50,007 bases of DNA. Origin: Amycolatopsis orientalis DSM 43388 (GTDB lineage: Bacteria; Actinomycetota; Actinomycetes; Mycobacteriales; Pseudonocardiaceae). Below, one piece after another: positions 26,570-35,551 of the stretch (position 1 is its first letter; each line of letters starts with the position of its first letter). The position numbers and the translations under genes are program-made. Below the pieces are notes generated by a model that ran no database searches, was not told where the DNA came from, and saw nothing but the letters and a program-made list of their open reading frames with translations. The DNA lies in NCBI RefSeq assembly GCF_000411975.1, contig NZ_ASXG01000066.1, positions 1 through 50,007 on the forward strand. Reading direction: 5' to 3'.

Positions 26570-28003
26570 TCAGCGGGCCGACGCCTCAGCCCGCCGTCGC
26601 GACAGCGCGTCGACGGTCGCGGCCAGCAAAAGCACCAGACCGGTGATGATGTTGACCACCGCGGCCTTCTGCTGGAGCAGGCCGAGCCCGTTGTTCACGA
26701 TCGCCAGCACCGCGCCGCCGATCACCGCGTCCATGATCCGGCCCTTGCCGCCGAACAGCGACGTGCCGCCGATGACCGCGGCGCCGACCGCGAACAGCAG
26801 CGTGTTCAAGCCGCCGGACTGGCCGCTGACGGAGCCGACCTTCGACGAGTACACGATCGCGCCGATCGCCGCGAACGACGAGCTGATCACGAACACGCTG
26901 GTACGCAGCTTGGGCACGTTGATACCGGCGCGGCGCGCGGCTTCCTTGTTGCCGCCGACCGCGTACAGGTGCCGGCCGTACCGGGTGCGGTTGAGCACGT
27001 ACGTGCCCGCCACCAGCAGGACCAGGATGATCGGCACCACGTACGGCACGCCGGCGATCACGACGAGGCTGTTCGGCGACCGGTTGATCGTGAGCAGGTA
27101 GGTCGCGACCGCCGCCACCAGCGCGACAGCGCCGACTTTGGCCAGCACGATCGGCGTCGGCTGCACCACGAGGCCGCGCTTCAGCCGGGAGAAATGCTGG
27201 CCCAGCGCGAGAAGCGCGTATCCGCCCGCCGCCACGACGAACAGGATCCAGCTGCCCGCCACCGAAAGGTTGCCGTTGGCGACCGCGTTGAGCGTGTCGC
27301 TGGTGCCGATCGGCAGCGTGCCGCCCTCGCCGACGAACTGCAGGATCACACCCTGCCACACGATGAACAACGCCAGCGTGACCACGAAGGACGGCATCCC
27401 GATCTTCGAGACCAGGAACCCGGTGATGCAGCCGATCGCGGTGCCGGTGCACACCGCGATGAGCATCTCGACCCACGCGTTCACCGGTGCGCCGACCAGG
27501 ATCACCACGATGCCGACGAGCGAAATCGCCGCGCCCGCCCAGATTTTCTGCAGCAGCGCCAGCGCCACGGCCAGCACGAGCACCGCGAGGAACGTGATGA
27601 ACACGCCGGTTCCCATGGAACCCAGCAAGTTTCCATTGTGGACGTAGTGCAGCGCCATCAGCGACGCGCAGACGCCGGACGCGGTGCCCGCGGACAGGTC
27701 GATCTCGCCGAGCAGGAGCACGAACACGATGCCCATCGCGATGATGGTCTGGCCCGCGCCCTGCTGCAGCAGGTTCGCGATGTTCTGCAGGGTGAAGAAG
27801 TCCCCGGACAGGGCGCTGAACAGGATCGCCAGCACGATCACGCCGAGCACGGCGGGAATCGAGCCGAGCTGGCCGTCCTTCATCCGGGCGAAGTAGTCCT
27901 TGATGGCCTCGCCGGTGGACATCGAGGTCGTGTCGATGCCGAAGTCGGCGATCGCGCCGGCGGGCGCGTCCGGCGTCTGCGGCTTCTCGGAAGTTTCGGT
28001 CAT
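26570..28003 (-). CDS. xylH: Sugar ABC transporter permease (XylH type)
   Basis: 477 aa, BPD_transp_2 family, with about 12 hydrophobic segments. An N-terminal cytosolic region of 50 residues precedes SIPAVLGVIVLAILFSALSGDFFTLQNIANLLQQGAGQTIIAMG and the signature LGEIDLSAG. Further conserved blocks: GFLVSKIGMPSFVVTLALF, RTRYGRHLYAVGGNKEAARRAGI and AAVIGGTSLFGGKGRIMDAVIGGAVLAIVNNGLGLL. ATG at 28003 follows GAGAAAGAA; the ATPase stop lies 17 bases upstream. It forms the membrane channel for a pentose or similar sugar with the xylG- and xylF-like genes. Confidence 0.92.
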   Translation of the reverse strand: MTETSEKPQTPDAPAGAIADFGIDTTSMSTGEAIKDYFARMKDGQLGSIPAVLGVIVLAILFSALSGDFFTLQNIANLLQQGAGQTIIAMGIVFVLLLGEIDLSAGTASGVCASLMALHYVHNGNLLGSMGTGVFITFLAVLVLAVALALLQKIWAGAAISLVGIVVILVGAPVNAWVEMLIAVCTGTAIGCITGFLVSKIGMPSFVVTLALFIVWQGVILQFVGEGGTLPIGTSDTLNAVANGNLSVAGSWILFVVAAGGYALLALGQHFSRLKRGLVVQPTPIVLAKVGAVALVAAVATYLLTINRSPNSLVVIAGVPYVVPIILVLLVAGTYVLNRTRYGRHLYAVGGNKEAARRAGINVPKLRTSVFVISSSFAAIGAIVYSSKVGSVSGQSGGLNTLLFAVGAAVIGGTSLFGGKGRIMDAVIGGAVLAIVNNGLGLLQQKAAVVNIITGLVLLLAATVDALSRRRAEASAR

Positions 28004-28020
28004 GGCGGGTTCTTTCTCGC

Positions 28021-28794
28021 TCACTGCACGACAGCTTCGGGACGGGCCAGGCCGAGGTCGCCCGATCGGCCCGCGGTGATGAGTTCGACGACCTGGCTGT
28101 GGGTCACTTCGCCGGTCTGGACCTCCGCGACCAGCCGGCCGAGGTACAGCACCGCGATCCGGTCCGCGACCTCGAACACGTCGGCCATGTTGTGGCTGAT
28201 CAGCACCACGCCGAGGCCCTGTTCGGCCAGCCGGCGCACCAGGTCGAGCACCTGCTTGGTCTGCGCGACGCCGAGCGCGGCGGTCGGCTCGTCGAGGATG
28301 ACGACTTTGCTGTTCCACAGGACCGATTTCGCGATCGCGACCGTCTGCCGCTGACCGCCGGACAGGGAGGAAACCAAGGTGCGGACCGATTTCACCGTGC
28401 GCACGCCGAGCGACGCCAGCGTCTCGCGCGCGGCCTTTTCCATGCTGGCCTCGTCGAGCAGCCAGCTGCTGCCGCGCTCACGGCCGAGGAACATGTTCTG
28501 CACGATGTCGAGGTTGTCGGCGAGCGCGAGGTCCTGGTACACGACCTCGATGCCGAGCCCGGCGGCGTCCTTGGGGCCGCGGATGTGCGCGTCCGCGCCG
28601 TTGAACCGCACCGATCCGGTGTCGTACGGGTGGATGCCCGCGATGCATTTGACCAAAGTGGACTTGCCGGCCCCGTTGTCGCCGACGAGCGCGGTCACTT
28701 CGCCCGCCCGCACGGCGAAGTCCACGTCGTGCAGGACGTGGACCGGGCCGAAGCTCTTGTTCAGGCCGGTGATGTCGAGAATGGGCTCGCTCAT
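28021..28794 (-). CDS. xylG: Sugar ABC transporter ATPase (XylG type, single domain)
   Basis: 257 aa with one nucleotide-binding domain. Walker A GDNGAGKST (38-46), Q loop VVYQDLALADNLD, signature LSSLSGGQRQTVAIAKS, Walker B KVVILDEPTAALG and His switch VVLISHNM. Most ribose/xylose-class ATPases are about 500 aa with two fused domains; this short type occurs in the actinobacterial xylFGH systems. It presumably acts as a dimer to energise the XylH-like permease. ATG at 28794. In the middle of the leftward operon. Confidence 0.93.
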   Translation of the reverse strand: MSEPILDITGLNKSFGPVHVLHDVDFAVRAGEVTALVGDNGAGKSTLVKCIAGIHPYDTGSVRFNGADAHIRGPKDAAGLGIEVVYQDLALADNLDIVQNMFLGRERGSSWLLDEASMEKAARETLASLGVRTVKSVRTLVSSLSGGQRQTVAIAKSVLWNSKVVILDEPTAALGVAQTKQVLDLVRRLAEQGLGVVLISHNMADVFEVADRIAVLYLGRLVAEVQTGEVTHSQVVELITAGRSGDLGLARPEAVVQ

Positions 28795-28887
28795 GGATTC
28801 GCTTGTCTCTCGCGTGGGTGCCGGGCCGGAACGCGTGTCGGGGGAACGCGTCCCGGCCCGGCTGCTCTTGGCGGGGTGGCTACGGCG

Positions 28888-30024
28888 TCAGGAGATGCCG
28901 TTTTCGGTGCACTTGGCGGCGAGGTCGCCGGTGCAGATGTCGGACGCCTTGACGTAGCCCTGCTGGACGACGGTCTTGATGTCCTTGATCGTGATCAGCT
29001 GCGGCTGCAGCAGCACCGACTTCAGGTCGCGGTTGTTCTTCGGGTCGTGCAGCTTGCCGGTCGCGATCGCGTCCGCGCCCGCCTTGTCGCCCTTGGCCAG
29101 CGCCGCGGCCAGCTTCGCGGTGTTCTCGGCCTCTTCCTTGATCGGCTTGAAGATCGTCAGCGTCTGGTCGCCGCGCAGGATCGCCTGCAGACCGGCCGCG
29201 GTCGCGTCCTGGCCGGTGACCGGGACCTTGCCGTTGAGGCCGTTCTTCTTCAGCACGGTGATCACCGCGCCGGCCAGTTCGTCGTTCGCCGCCAGGACGC
29301 CGTCGACCTTGCCGCCGACGCGGGTGAAGATCTGCTCGAAGGTGGTGCCGCCGACCTGGGCGTCCCAGTTGTCGATGGGCTGCTTCTGGACCAGGTTCAG
29401 GGCCTTGGAGTCATACAGCGGCTTGAGAATCTTGTCGTGCCCGTTGGCGAAGAGCGTCGCGTTGTTGTCCGTCGGCGCGCCCTCGATCTGCACGACGTTG
29501 GCGCCCGGCTTGCTCTTCAGCGCGTCGGCCAGGCCCTGCGCCTGGATCTCGCCGACCTTCTCGTTGTCGAACGAGACGTAGTAGTCGGCCGAACCGCCGA
29601 GGCTCGGACGGTCGTAGTCGATGACCGGGATGCCGGCCTGCTTGGCCTTGGCCTCGATCGCCGCGCCGACCGCCGGGTCGGACGGGGCGATGATCAGCAC
29701 CTTGACGCCCTGGCTGATGAAGCCGTCGGCGAGGGTGGAGAACTTCTGGTTGTCGCCCTGGGCGTTCTGGATGTCGGCGCTGAAGCCCTGCGCGGACAGC
29801 GCGGCCTGCAGCATCGGCTTGTCGAACGCTTCCCAGCGGGCCGAAGTCGCGGTCTCCGGCAGGATCACGCCGACCTTGCCGCTGGCGCCGCCGCCCGCCG
29901 GGGCGGAGGCGGAGCTCTTGTTGTCCCCGGAGCTCCCGGAGCCCGCGCTGTTGGCGCCGCAGGCCGAAAGCGCCAGGCCGGCGCTCACCGTCGCGGCGAG
30001 GAGGGTAAGGGTTCTGGTGCGCAT
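28888..30024 (-). CDS. xylF: Sugar-binding lipoprotein (XylF type)
   Basis: 378 aa. The lipoprotein signal ends in LALSAC with Cys 22, followed by a Ser/Gly/Ala linker. The mature part is a periplasmic-binding-protein type 1 fold: KVGVILPETATSARWEAFDKPML, then LIIAPSDPAVGAAIEAKAKQAGIPVIDYDRPSLGGSADYYVSFDN and GVLAANDELAGAVITVL. The phrase YDRP and the binding site Asn-Asp layout are typical of D-xylose receptors. ATG at 30024 has GAGAAGG upstream and the candidate ROK operator 64 bases before. First gene of the importer operon. Confidence 0.93.
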   Translation of the reverse strand: MRTRTLTLLAATVSAGLALSACGANSAGSGSSGDNKSSASAPAGGGASGKVGVILPETATSARWEAFDKPMLQAALSAQGFSADIQNAQGDNQKFSTLADGFISQGVKVLIIAPSDPAVGAAIEAKAKQAGIPVIDYDRPSLGGSADYYVSFDNEKVGEIQAQGLADALKSKPGANVVQIEGAPTDNNATLFANGHDKILKPLYDSKALNLVQKQPIDNWDAQVGGTTFEQIFTRVGGKVDGVLAANDELAGAVITVLKKNGLNGKVPVTGQDATAAGLQAILRGDQTLTIFKPIKEEAENTAKLAAALAKGDKAGADAIATGKLHDPKNNRDLKSVLLQPQLITIKDIKTVVQQGYVKASDICTGDLAAKCTENGIS

Positions 30025-30322
30025 CCTCGTTCCTTCTCCGATCATGCTCGCGGGGTGATCGGGAGGGGTCCCCGTGCACCGTCGCAGATATGTTGTGGCC
30101 GACAACATATGCCGCGGAACGGCTCTGCGGAAGATGGCGGGATCGAGTAACCGACACCAAATGGACACGGTTCGGCAACGCAGCCCTAATATGCGCGGTG
30201 CGCTGACTGAGTGACCCCCGCCACGCACCGAGCGTAACGAGAACTTGTCCGGTCCTGTCCGGTCGCGCGGGCAGAGGCGCCCGTTCAGGCACCCGGATCG
30301 AACCGGACGAACCGTTGTACCA
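30025..30322. other. Upstream region of the xylF-like operon
   Basis: Apart from the palindrome at 30088-30110 I see no gene or other element here. The bases around 30181-30240 contain no convincing promoter hexamers that I would assign. Confidence 0.5.
30088..30110. promoter_or_regulatory. Candidate ROK operator, perfect inverted repeat
   Basis: ATATGTTGT (30088-30096) and ACAACATAT (30102-30110) are exactly complementary and flank GGCCG. The centre lies 75 bases upstream of the XylF-type ATG. TTGT/ACAA half-sites are common for ROK repressors, and this AT-rich island stands out in the surrounding GC-rich DNA. Control by the ROK gene at 25378 is inference. Confidence 0.65.
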
Positions 30323-30366
30323 GGCGAAGGGGCGCACGACCACTGGCGTGCGCCCGTCGCTTCGCC
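30323..30366 (-). terminator. Helicase terminator
   Basis: GGGCGCACG (30330-30338) pairs with CGTGCGCCC (30347-30355), and the outer GGCGAAG (30323-30329) pairs with CTTCGCC (30360-30366). It begins eight bases beyond the leftward helicase stop. There is no clear T tract. Confidence 0.7.
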
Positions 30367-30373
30367 TTCGGGA

Positions 30374-32131
30374 CTACCAGGAGCGCAGCGTGACGATGCG
30401 CTCTTCCAGCTGCTCCACCGTCGCCATCGCGGTGGGCGGACCGCCGCACTGGCGGCGCAGTTCGTTGTGGATCGCGCCGTGCGGCTTCTTCGTGCGGTGG
30501 TGGTACACGCCGACGAGAGCGTTGAGTTCCTTGCGCAGCGCGCCGAGCCGTTCGGTCACCGACTGCGGCCGGGGCGCCGGCGCGGCCTGCTCCTCGACCT
30601 TCGGCTTGCGCTTCTTCTCGTCGGAGAGCTGCTCTTCCTGCCGCTTGCGCAGCAGCGCGCGGACCTGGTCCGGCTCCAGCAGGCCGGGAAGGCCGAGGTA
30701 CTCCTGCTCCTCGTCGGTGCCGGAGAAGACCGCGGTGCCGAACGAGTTGCCGTCGTAGATGACCTGGTCGAGCTCGGCCGAGGCGTGCAGCGAGGTGAAC
30801 GCCTTCTCCTCCTCGCCCGGTTCGTCCTCGGTGCGGTTGGCCTGGGCGAGCAGTTCGTCGTCCCAGCCTTCCTTCTCCCGGTGCGGTTTGCCGAGCACGT
30901 GGTCGCGCTGCGCCTCCAGCTCGCTGGCCAGCTCCAGCAGCACGGGCACGCTCGGCAGGAAGATGCTCGCCGTCTCGCCCTTTTTCCGGGCCCGCACGTA
31001 GCGGCCGATGGCCTGCGCGAAGAACAGCGGGGTGGACGCGCTGGTCGCGTACACGCCGACGGCCAGCCGCGGGACGTCGACGCCCTCGGACACCATCCGG
31101 ACCGCGACGATCCAGCGTTCGTTGGTCTCGGAGAACTCCTTGATCCGCCCGGACGCCTTCGGGTCGTCGGACAGCACCAGCGTCGGCGTCTGGCCGCAGA
31201 TCCGCTCGAGGATCTTGGCGTAGGCGCGCGCGGTTTCCTGGTCGGTGGCGATCACCAGGCCGCCCGCGTCCGGAATGCCCTGGCGCACCTGGCTGAGCCG
31301 GGTGTCGGCGGCCTGCAGCACCGCCGGGATCCACTCGCCCGCCGGGTCGAGCGCGGTGCGCCAGGCGCGCGCGTTCTGCTCCGCGGTGAGCGGCTCGCCC
31401 AGCCGCGCGGTGAACTCCTCGCCCGCGCTGGTGCGCCACGACGCCTCGCCGGAGTAGGCGAGGAACACGACCGGCCGGACCACGCCGTCGGCGAGGGCGT
31501 CGGAGTAGCCGTAGGAATGGTCGGCCTTGCTGCGCTGGAACCCGCCCGCGTCCGGTTCGTAGGTGACGAACGGGATGGCCGAGTCGTCGCTGCGGAACGG
31601 GGTGCCGGTGAGCGCCAGCCGGCGCACCGCCGGGGTGAACGCCTCGCGCGTCGCGTCGCCCCAGGACTTCGCGTCGCCGGCGTGGTGGATCTCGTCGAGG
31701 ATCACCAGGGTCTTGCGGTTCTCCGTGCGCACCCGGTGCAGCGTGGGGTGCGCGGCGACCTGCGCGTAGGTGACCGCGACGCCGCGGTAGTCCGACGACG
31801 TGACACCGGTCGTGTTGCGGAAGTTCGAGTCGATCGGGATGCCCGCCGCCGCGGCCGAGGCCGCCCACTGGTGCTTCAGGTGCTCGGTCGGAGTCACGAT
31901 GGTGACCGCCTCGACGGTGCGGTCCGACAGCAGCTCGGCGGCGATCCGGAGGCCGAAGACGGTCTTGCCCGCGCCCGGCGTCGCGACCGCGAGGAAGTCC
32001 TTCGGCTTGCTCGACAGGTACTTCGTGAGCGCTCGGCGCTGCCAGGCGCGCAGCGGGCGCGCGGTGGAGTCCGTCGCTGCGGGCGGCGCCCCGAGGACCG
32101 GCTGGGTCGTCTCGGACAAAACTCGGTTCAC
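30374..32131 (-). CDS. DEAD/DEAH-box superfamily II helicase
   Basis: 585 aa. Motif Q region LRAWQRRALTKYLS, Walker A TPGAGKT (51-57), motif II LVILDEIHHA (DEIH box), motif III LALTGTP, then the C-terminal RecA domain with ALVIATDQETARAYAKIL-like phrases, MVSEGVDVP and the motif VI region QAIGRYVRARK. The C-terminal 150 residues are charged (SDEKKRKPKVEEQ) and end in a predicted coiled coil ERLGALRKELNALVG ... VEQLEERIVTL. GTG at 32131 was used, though GAGGAGG sits unusually close; a GTG 16 codons upstream (32179) is the alternative. It probably remodels DNA or RNA duplexes; the partner is unknown. Confidence 0.9.
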   Translation of the reverse strand: MNRVLSETTQPVLGAPPAATDSTARPLRAWQRRALTKYLSSKPKDFLAVATPGAGKTVFGLRIAAELLSDRTVEAVTIVTPTEHLKHQWAASAAAAGIPIDSNFRNTTGVTSSDYRGVAVTYAQVAAHPTLHRVRTENRKTLVILDEIHHAGDAKSWGDATREAFTPAVRRLALTGTPFRSDDSAIPFVTYEPDAGGFQRSKADHSYGYSDALADGVVRPVVFLAYSGEASWRTSAGEEFTARLGEPLTAEQNARAWRTALDPAGEWIPAVLQAADTRLSQVRQGIPDAGGLVIATDQETARAYAKILERICGQTPTLVLSDDPKASGRIKEFSETNERWIVAVRMVSEGVDVPRLAVGVYATSASTPLFFAQAIGRYVRARKKGETASIFLPSVPVLLELASELEAQRDHVLGKPHREKEGWDDELLAQANRTEDEPGEEEKAFTSLHASAELDQVIYDGNSFGTAVFSGTDEEQEYLGLPGLLEPDQVRALLRKRQEEQLSDEKKRKPKVEEQAAPAPRPQSVTERLGALRKELNALVGVYHHRTKKPHGAIHNELRRQCGGPPTAMATVEQLEERIVTLRSW

Positions 32132-32346
32132 CCCCTCCTCGGGCCGCTCGGCGCGGCCGTGACGTGCGAAAACCCCCACTGTGGCACCGGCTTCGCCGCC
32201 GGGCGCCGCGATGAGGGCACGTCGGCCAGCTTACCTTCCGGGTCCGGCCGCGCCCGGCACCGCCACGGGTGGTGTCCTCCGACACGCCCCGTCTCGGCGG
32301 GGGTGACGAGCCAAAACCGCGCGCATGGACCATGCTGGAAGACACC

Positions 32347-33570
32347 ATGGGCGAGGTGACACCGGGCGCCGGCGAGGCAGTGCCGGACGGCGAGGCAGTG
32401 CCGGAGAAGAGCGTGCCGGAGAAGACCGTGCGCAGGGGGCCGTGGCGGCTCCTCACCCGCACGCTCGCGAAAGCGTGGGACGGCAACATCTTCTCCGAGG
32501 CCGCCGAGGCGGCGTTCTGGCAGACGCTGTCGCTCCCGCCGCTGCTGCTCGGGCTGCTGGGCAGCGTCGGGTTCATCGGCGAGTGGTTCGGCCAGAACGT
32601 GGTCACCGCGGTGCACGACCGGATCATCACCTTCAGCCACACCATCTTCAGCGCGAACGCGGTGCAGGAGATCATCGAGCCGACGGTGAACAGCATCCTC
32701 ACCGTCGGCAAGGGCGAGATCGTGTCCGTGGGCTTCGTCATCTCGCTGTGGGCGGGTTCGTCGGCGATGTCGTCGTTCGTCGACGCGATCACCGTCGCGC
32801 ACGACCAGTACGGCGTCCGCAACGAGGTGTGGCAGCGGATTTTCGCGCTGCTGCTGTACCTGTGCGCGCTGATCGGGCTCGTGATCGGGCTGCCGTTGCT
32901 GGCGATCGGGCCGGATCTGCTGCCGGAGTTCTTCCCGGTCGACTGGCGTCCGACGGTCTCGTCATGGGTCGGCGCGCTCTACTACCCGGTGCTGGGCGTG
33001 ATGATCGCGCTCGCGCTGACCACGCTGTACAAACTCGCGCTGCCGCGGCGGCTGCCCTGGCACCGCGGGCTGCCGGGCGCGATCCTGGCCGGCGTCGTGT
33101 TCCTGGTGTCGAGCATCGGCCTGCGGATCTACCTGAACTGGATCACCAAGACCGGCTACACCTACGGCGCGCTGGCCGCGCCGATCGCGTTCCTGCTGCT
33201 GATGTTCTTCATCGGCCTCGCGGTGGTCGGCGGCGCGTATTTCAACAGCGCGATCCAGGAGCTGTGGCCGGCGAAGGCGACGCGGCGGCAGCGGCGCAAG
33301 TGGCGGCGGCTGGAGATGGAACGAGCGAACGAGCGGATGCGGGCCGAGGAGGGCCGCCGGCTGTGGGACCGCACCACGATGCCGTTGCGGCGGCCGAAAC
33401 GGCACTCCGAAGAAGACACGGCGGACCACGCTGAACCGAACGGCGCCGAGGTGAACCACAGCGAATCGGAGACCGTGCAGCTCGCCCGGCCCGAGCGGAC
33501 CGACGAGCGGGCGGGTCCCCAGCCGTCGCCCGGCCCGGAACCGCGCCCGCACCGCCCGCAGCAGGGCTGA
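32347..33570 (+). CDS. YihY/BrkB family membrane protein
   Basis: 407 aa. A low-complexity N-terminus with near-repeats (GEAVPD, GEAVPE, EKSVPEKTV) precedes the YihY core of six helices, starting at about residue 55: AWDGNIFSEAAEAAFWQTLSLPPLLLGLLGSVGFIG, VGFVISLWAGSSAMSSFVDAI, YLCALIGLVIGLPLLAIG and PWHRGLPGAILAGVVFLVSS. The C-terminal 100 residues are very hydrophilic and charged. ATG at 32347 has GGAAG six bases upstream; ATG at 32332 and GTG at 32269 are weaker. Despite the older name RNase BN, this family are membrane proteins of unknown transport role. Divergent from the helicase. Confidence 0.88.
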   Translation: MGEVTPGAGEAVPDGEAVPEKSVPEKTVRRGPWRLLTRTLAKAWDGNIFSEAAEAAFWQTLSLPPLLLGLLGSVGFIGEWFGQNVVTAVHDRIITFSHTIFSANAVQEIIEPTVNSILTVGKGEIVSVGFVISLWAGSSAMSSFVDAITVAHDQYGVRNEVWQRIFALLLYLCALIGLVIGLPLLAIGPDLLPEFFPVDWRPTVSSWVGALYYPVLGVMIALALTTLYKLALPRRLPWHRGLPGAILAGVVFLVSSIGLRIYLNWITKTGYTYGALAAPIAFLLLMFFIGLAVVGGAYFNSAIQELWPAKATRRQRRKWRRLEMERANERMRAEEGRRLWDRTTMPLRRPKRHSEEDTADHAEPNGAEVNHSESETVQLARPERTDERAGPQPSPGPEPRPHRPQQG

Positions 33571-33572
33571 GG

Positions 33573-34421
33573 TCAGCCCTGGCGGAACCGCCACGTCTTG
33601 CTGTCGAAGGCGATGCAGACGCTCGGCGACATCACCACCACGCGCAGGGTTCCGTCGCGCTCGTCGTAGTCGATGCCCTCGACCTCGAAGTTGCCGCTGC
33701 AGCCGCTTTGCAGGGGCAATTGGCCGAGCGAGGTGACGTGCCCGGTGACGTCCGACCCGGAGACGGCGCCGGAGAGGTCGACCTGCAGCAGCGGTTTGGC
33801 GGTGCCGAAGAGGCTGCCGTCCGGGTCGTCGGAGGAGCACATCAGCCGGGTGGCCGAGACGAAATCGCAGCCCTGGACGTCGCGCACCTGGTGGTCGAGC
33901 CGGATCGCCGACGCGTACGGCAGGTTCTGGCCGGGATCGGTGGCCGCGACGCCGGGCATCGGGTAAACGAGCAGGCGGTCCATCGTGCCCCACTCGCCGG
34001 AGACGAGCCAGCGCGCGTCGGGCGACACGGCGGCGAACGAATTGTTGTTGGCTTCCCACGATTCCAGCGCGTGCTGGTAGTCGGCGCGGGAGCCGTCCGG
34101 GGCCTCGACGCGGAAGAGTTTCGCGCCGCGGTCGTCGCGCTGGTAGGGCTCGACGTACCAGCCCTTCGCCGACCCCGGGTCGCCGATGTGGTTCCAGCCC
34201 TTCGCGGCCAGCCCCGGGTCGACGGTGCCGATGCCGGTGTAGCGGATGGTGGTGCCGGACGGGCGCTCGACAGTGGCGAGGCCCTGGCTCTCGTCGAGCG
34301 GACGGGCCCGGTCGGAGCCGACGGCGGTCCATCCGGTCACCGCGTCCGCGGCGCCCGCCGCGACGGCGCTGAAGGCGGACAGCAGGACGACGAGGGAAAG
34401 CACGATCCCGGTAGCGCGCAT
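33573..34421 (-). CDS. Secreted protein of unknown function
   Basis: 282 aa. A Sec signal peptide (residues 1-25, LSLVVLLSAFSAVAAGAADA) with an Ala-x-Ala cleavage region is followed by a soluble, probably beta-propeller-like domain. It has repeated short phrases such as NSFAAVSPDARWLVSGEWGTMDRLLVYPMPG and four Cys (QGCDFVSATRLMCSS and SGCSGN ... SVCIAF) that could pair. I do not recognise a named family. ATG at 34421 has GCAGGAG upstream. Convergent with the YihY gene, two bases apart. Confidence 0.85.
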   Translation of the reverse strand: MRATGIVLSLVVLLSAFSAVAAGAADAVTGWTAVGSDRARPLDESQGLATVERPSGTTIRYTGIGTVDPGLAAKGWNHIGDPGSAKGWYVEPYQRDDRGAKLFRVEAPDGSRADYQHALESWEANNNSFAAVSPDARWLVSGEWGTMDRLLVYPMPGVAATDPGQNLPYASAIRLDHQVRDVQGCDFVSATRLMCSSDDPDGSLFGTAKPLLQVDLSGAVSGSDVTGHVTSLGQLPLQSGCSGNFEVEGIDYDERDGTLRVVVMSPSVCIAFDSKTWRFRQG

Positions 34422-34558
34422 GCGGGGACACTCCTGCGGGGAGGCGACTGGCCGGACTGAAGGTCTACCAGTTCCTCCCCGGGTGCACAGCCACCGAGTG
34501 AAGGATTTTCACCTTTGTTCCCGCGCACCGGGACGCGCGGGAAGGCCGCCGGGACGCG

Positions 34559-34801
34559 TCAGTCGTCGCCGCCGGGACGCAGGCCGTCGTAGATCTTCTT
34601 GCACTTGGGGCACACCGGGGACCCCGGCTTGGGCGACTTCGTGACCGGGAAGACCTCGCCGCAGAGCGCCACGACGTGCGTGCCCATGACCGCGCTCTCG
34701 GCGATCTTGTTCTTGCGCACGTAGTGGAACATTTTCGGCGAGTCGTCGTCGGTCGACTCGGTGCTGTCGGTCTCCGGCTTGGTCAGCGTTTCGGTGCTCA
34801 C
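34559..34801 (-). CDS. DUF3039 family small protein
   Basis: 80 aa. N-terminal Thr/Ser/Asp-rich stretch (ETLTKPETDSTESTDDDSPK), then the conserved MFHYVRKNKIAESAVMGTHVVALCGEVFPVTKSPKPGSPVCPKCKKIYDGLRPG. ALCGE and CPKC provide three Cys for a zinc knuckle. This is the DUF3039 family, conserved in actinobacteria and of unknown function. GTG at 34801 was chosen to give the usual length; a start 12 codons earlier would add residues with no match. Divergent from the HD hydrolase. Confidence 0.9.
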   Translation of the reverse strand: MSTETLTKPETDSTESTDDDSPKMFHYVRKNKIAESAVMGTHVVALCGEVFPVTKSPKPGSPVCPKCKKIYDGLRPGGDD

Positions 34802-34844
34802 CCCACCATCATGCCTCAGCGCCGCGCCCGCGGTCATGCCCGGC

Positions 34845-34850
34845 TAGGCT
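34845..34850 (+). promoter_or_regulatory. Candidate -10 of the HD hydrolase operon
   Basis: TAGGCT, a frequent actinobacterial -10 hexamer, 36 bases upstream of the ATG at 34886. Confidence 0.4.
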
Positions 34851-34885
34851 CGTCTGACCTGCCAAGGGACCCTTCAGGAGCCCGG

Positions 34886-35542
34886 ATGCCGCACGAGCCC
34901 GCACCCCGCTGGCACAGCTGCCTCGCCGGGCTCGGCGGCGACCACCGCGTCGGCCGCGACGCCTGGACCGAGCTGGAAACGCGCTACCGCGAACCGCACC
35001 GCCGCTACCACGACCTCGACCACGCCACGGCCGTCGCGCGCGACGCGGAGCAGCTGGCGGCCGACCTGCCGTTCCATGAACGCGCCGTCGTCGTGCTCGC
35101 CGCGTGGGCGCACGACGTGGTCTACGACGCTGTACCCGGCGAAGACGAGCGCCGCAGCGCGGAGTGGCTTCGCCGTTGGCTTACGCGCGCAGGGGTTGCC
35201 GACGCACACATCGACCGGGCCGAAGGTCTTGTCCTCGCTACCGCCGCCCACGAAGCCCCCGAAGACGACCTCGCCGCGGCCGCCCTCCTCGATGCCGACC
35301 TAGCCATCCTCGGCGCACCGCCCGCCGCGTACGGCGCGTACGTGAAGAAGGTGCGCGAGGAGTACGCGCGCTACCCCGACGGTGCCTGGGCAACCGGCCG
35401 CGCCGCCGTATTGGAGAGCCTTCTCGCGCGCCCCGCGCTGTACCTCACCGAAAGCGCCCGCTCACGCTGGGAGACGGCGGCGCGGCGAAATCTGCAGGCA
35501 GAGCTGACCCGATGCCGCGAGGTGCGCGGCGATCACAGATGA
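34886..35542 (+). CDS. HD-domain metal-dependent phosphohydrolase
   Basis: 218 aa. The HD ligands are spread through RRYHDLDHATAV, LAAWAHDVVYD (the His-Asp pair) and a later helix with LVLATAAHEAPEDDLAAAALLDADLAILGAP. A conserved C-terminal helix reads YVKKVREEYARYPDGAW. This matches the predicted metal-dependent HD-superfamily hydrolases of unknown substrate. ATG at 34886 has GGAG at good spacing. It ends nine bases before psuG, so it probably belongs to the pseudouridine operon; a phosphatase acting on pseudouridine- or ribose-phosphate is a reasonable but unproved guess. Confidence 0.9.
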   Translation: MPHEPAPRWHSCLAGLGGDHRVGRDAWTELETRYREPHRRYHDLDHATAVARDAEQLAADLPFHERAVVVLAAWAHDVVYDAVPGEDERRSAEWLRRWLTRAGVADAHIDRAEGLVLATAAHEAPEDDLAAAALLDADLAILGAPPAAYGAYVKKVREEYARYPDGAWATGRAAVLESLLARPALYLTESARSRWETAARRNLQAELTRCREVRGDHR

Positions 35543-35551
35543 TGTCCGTTC

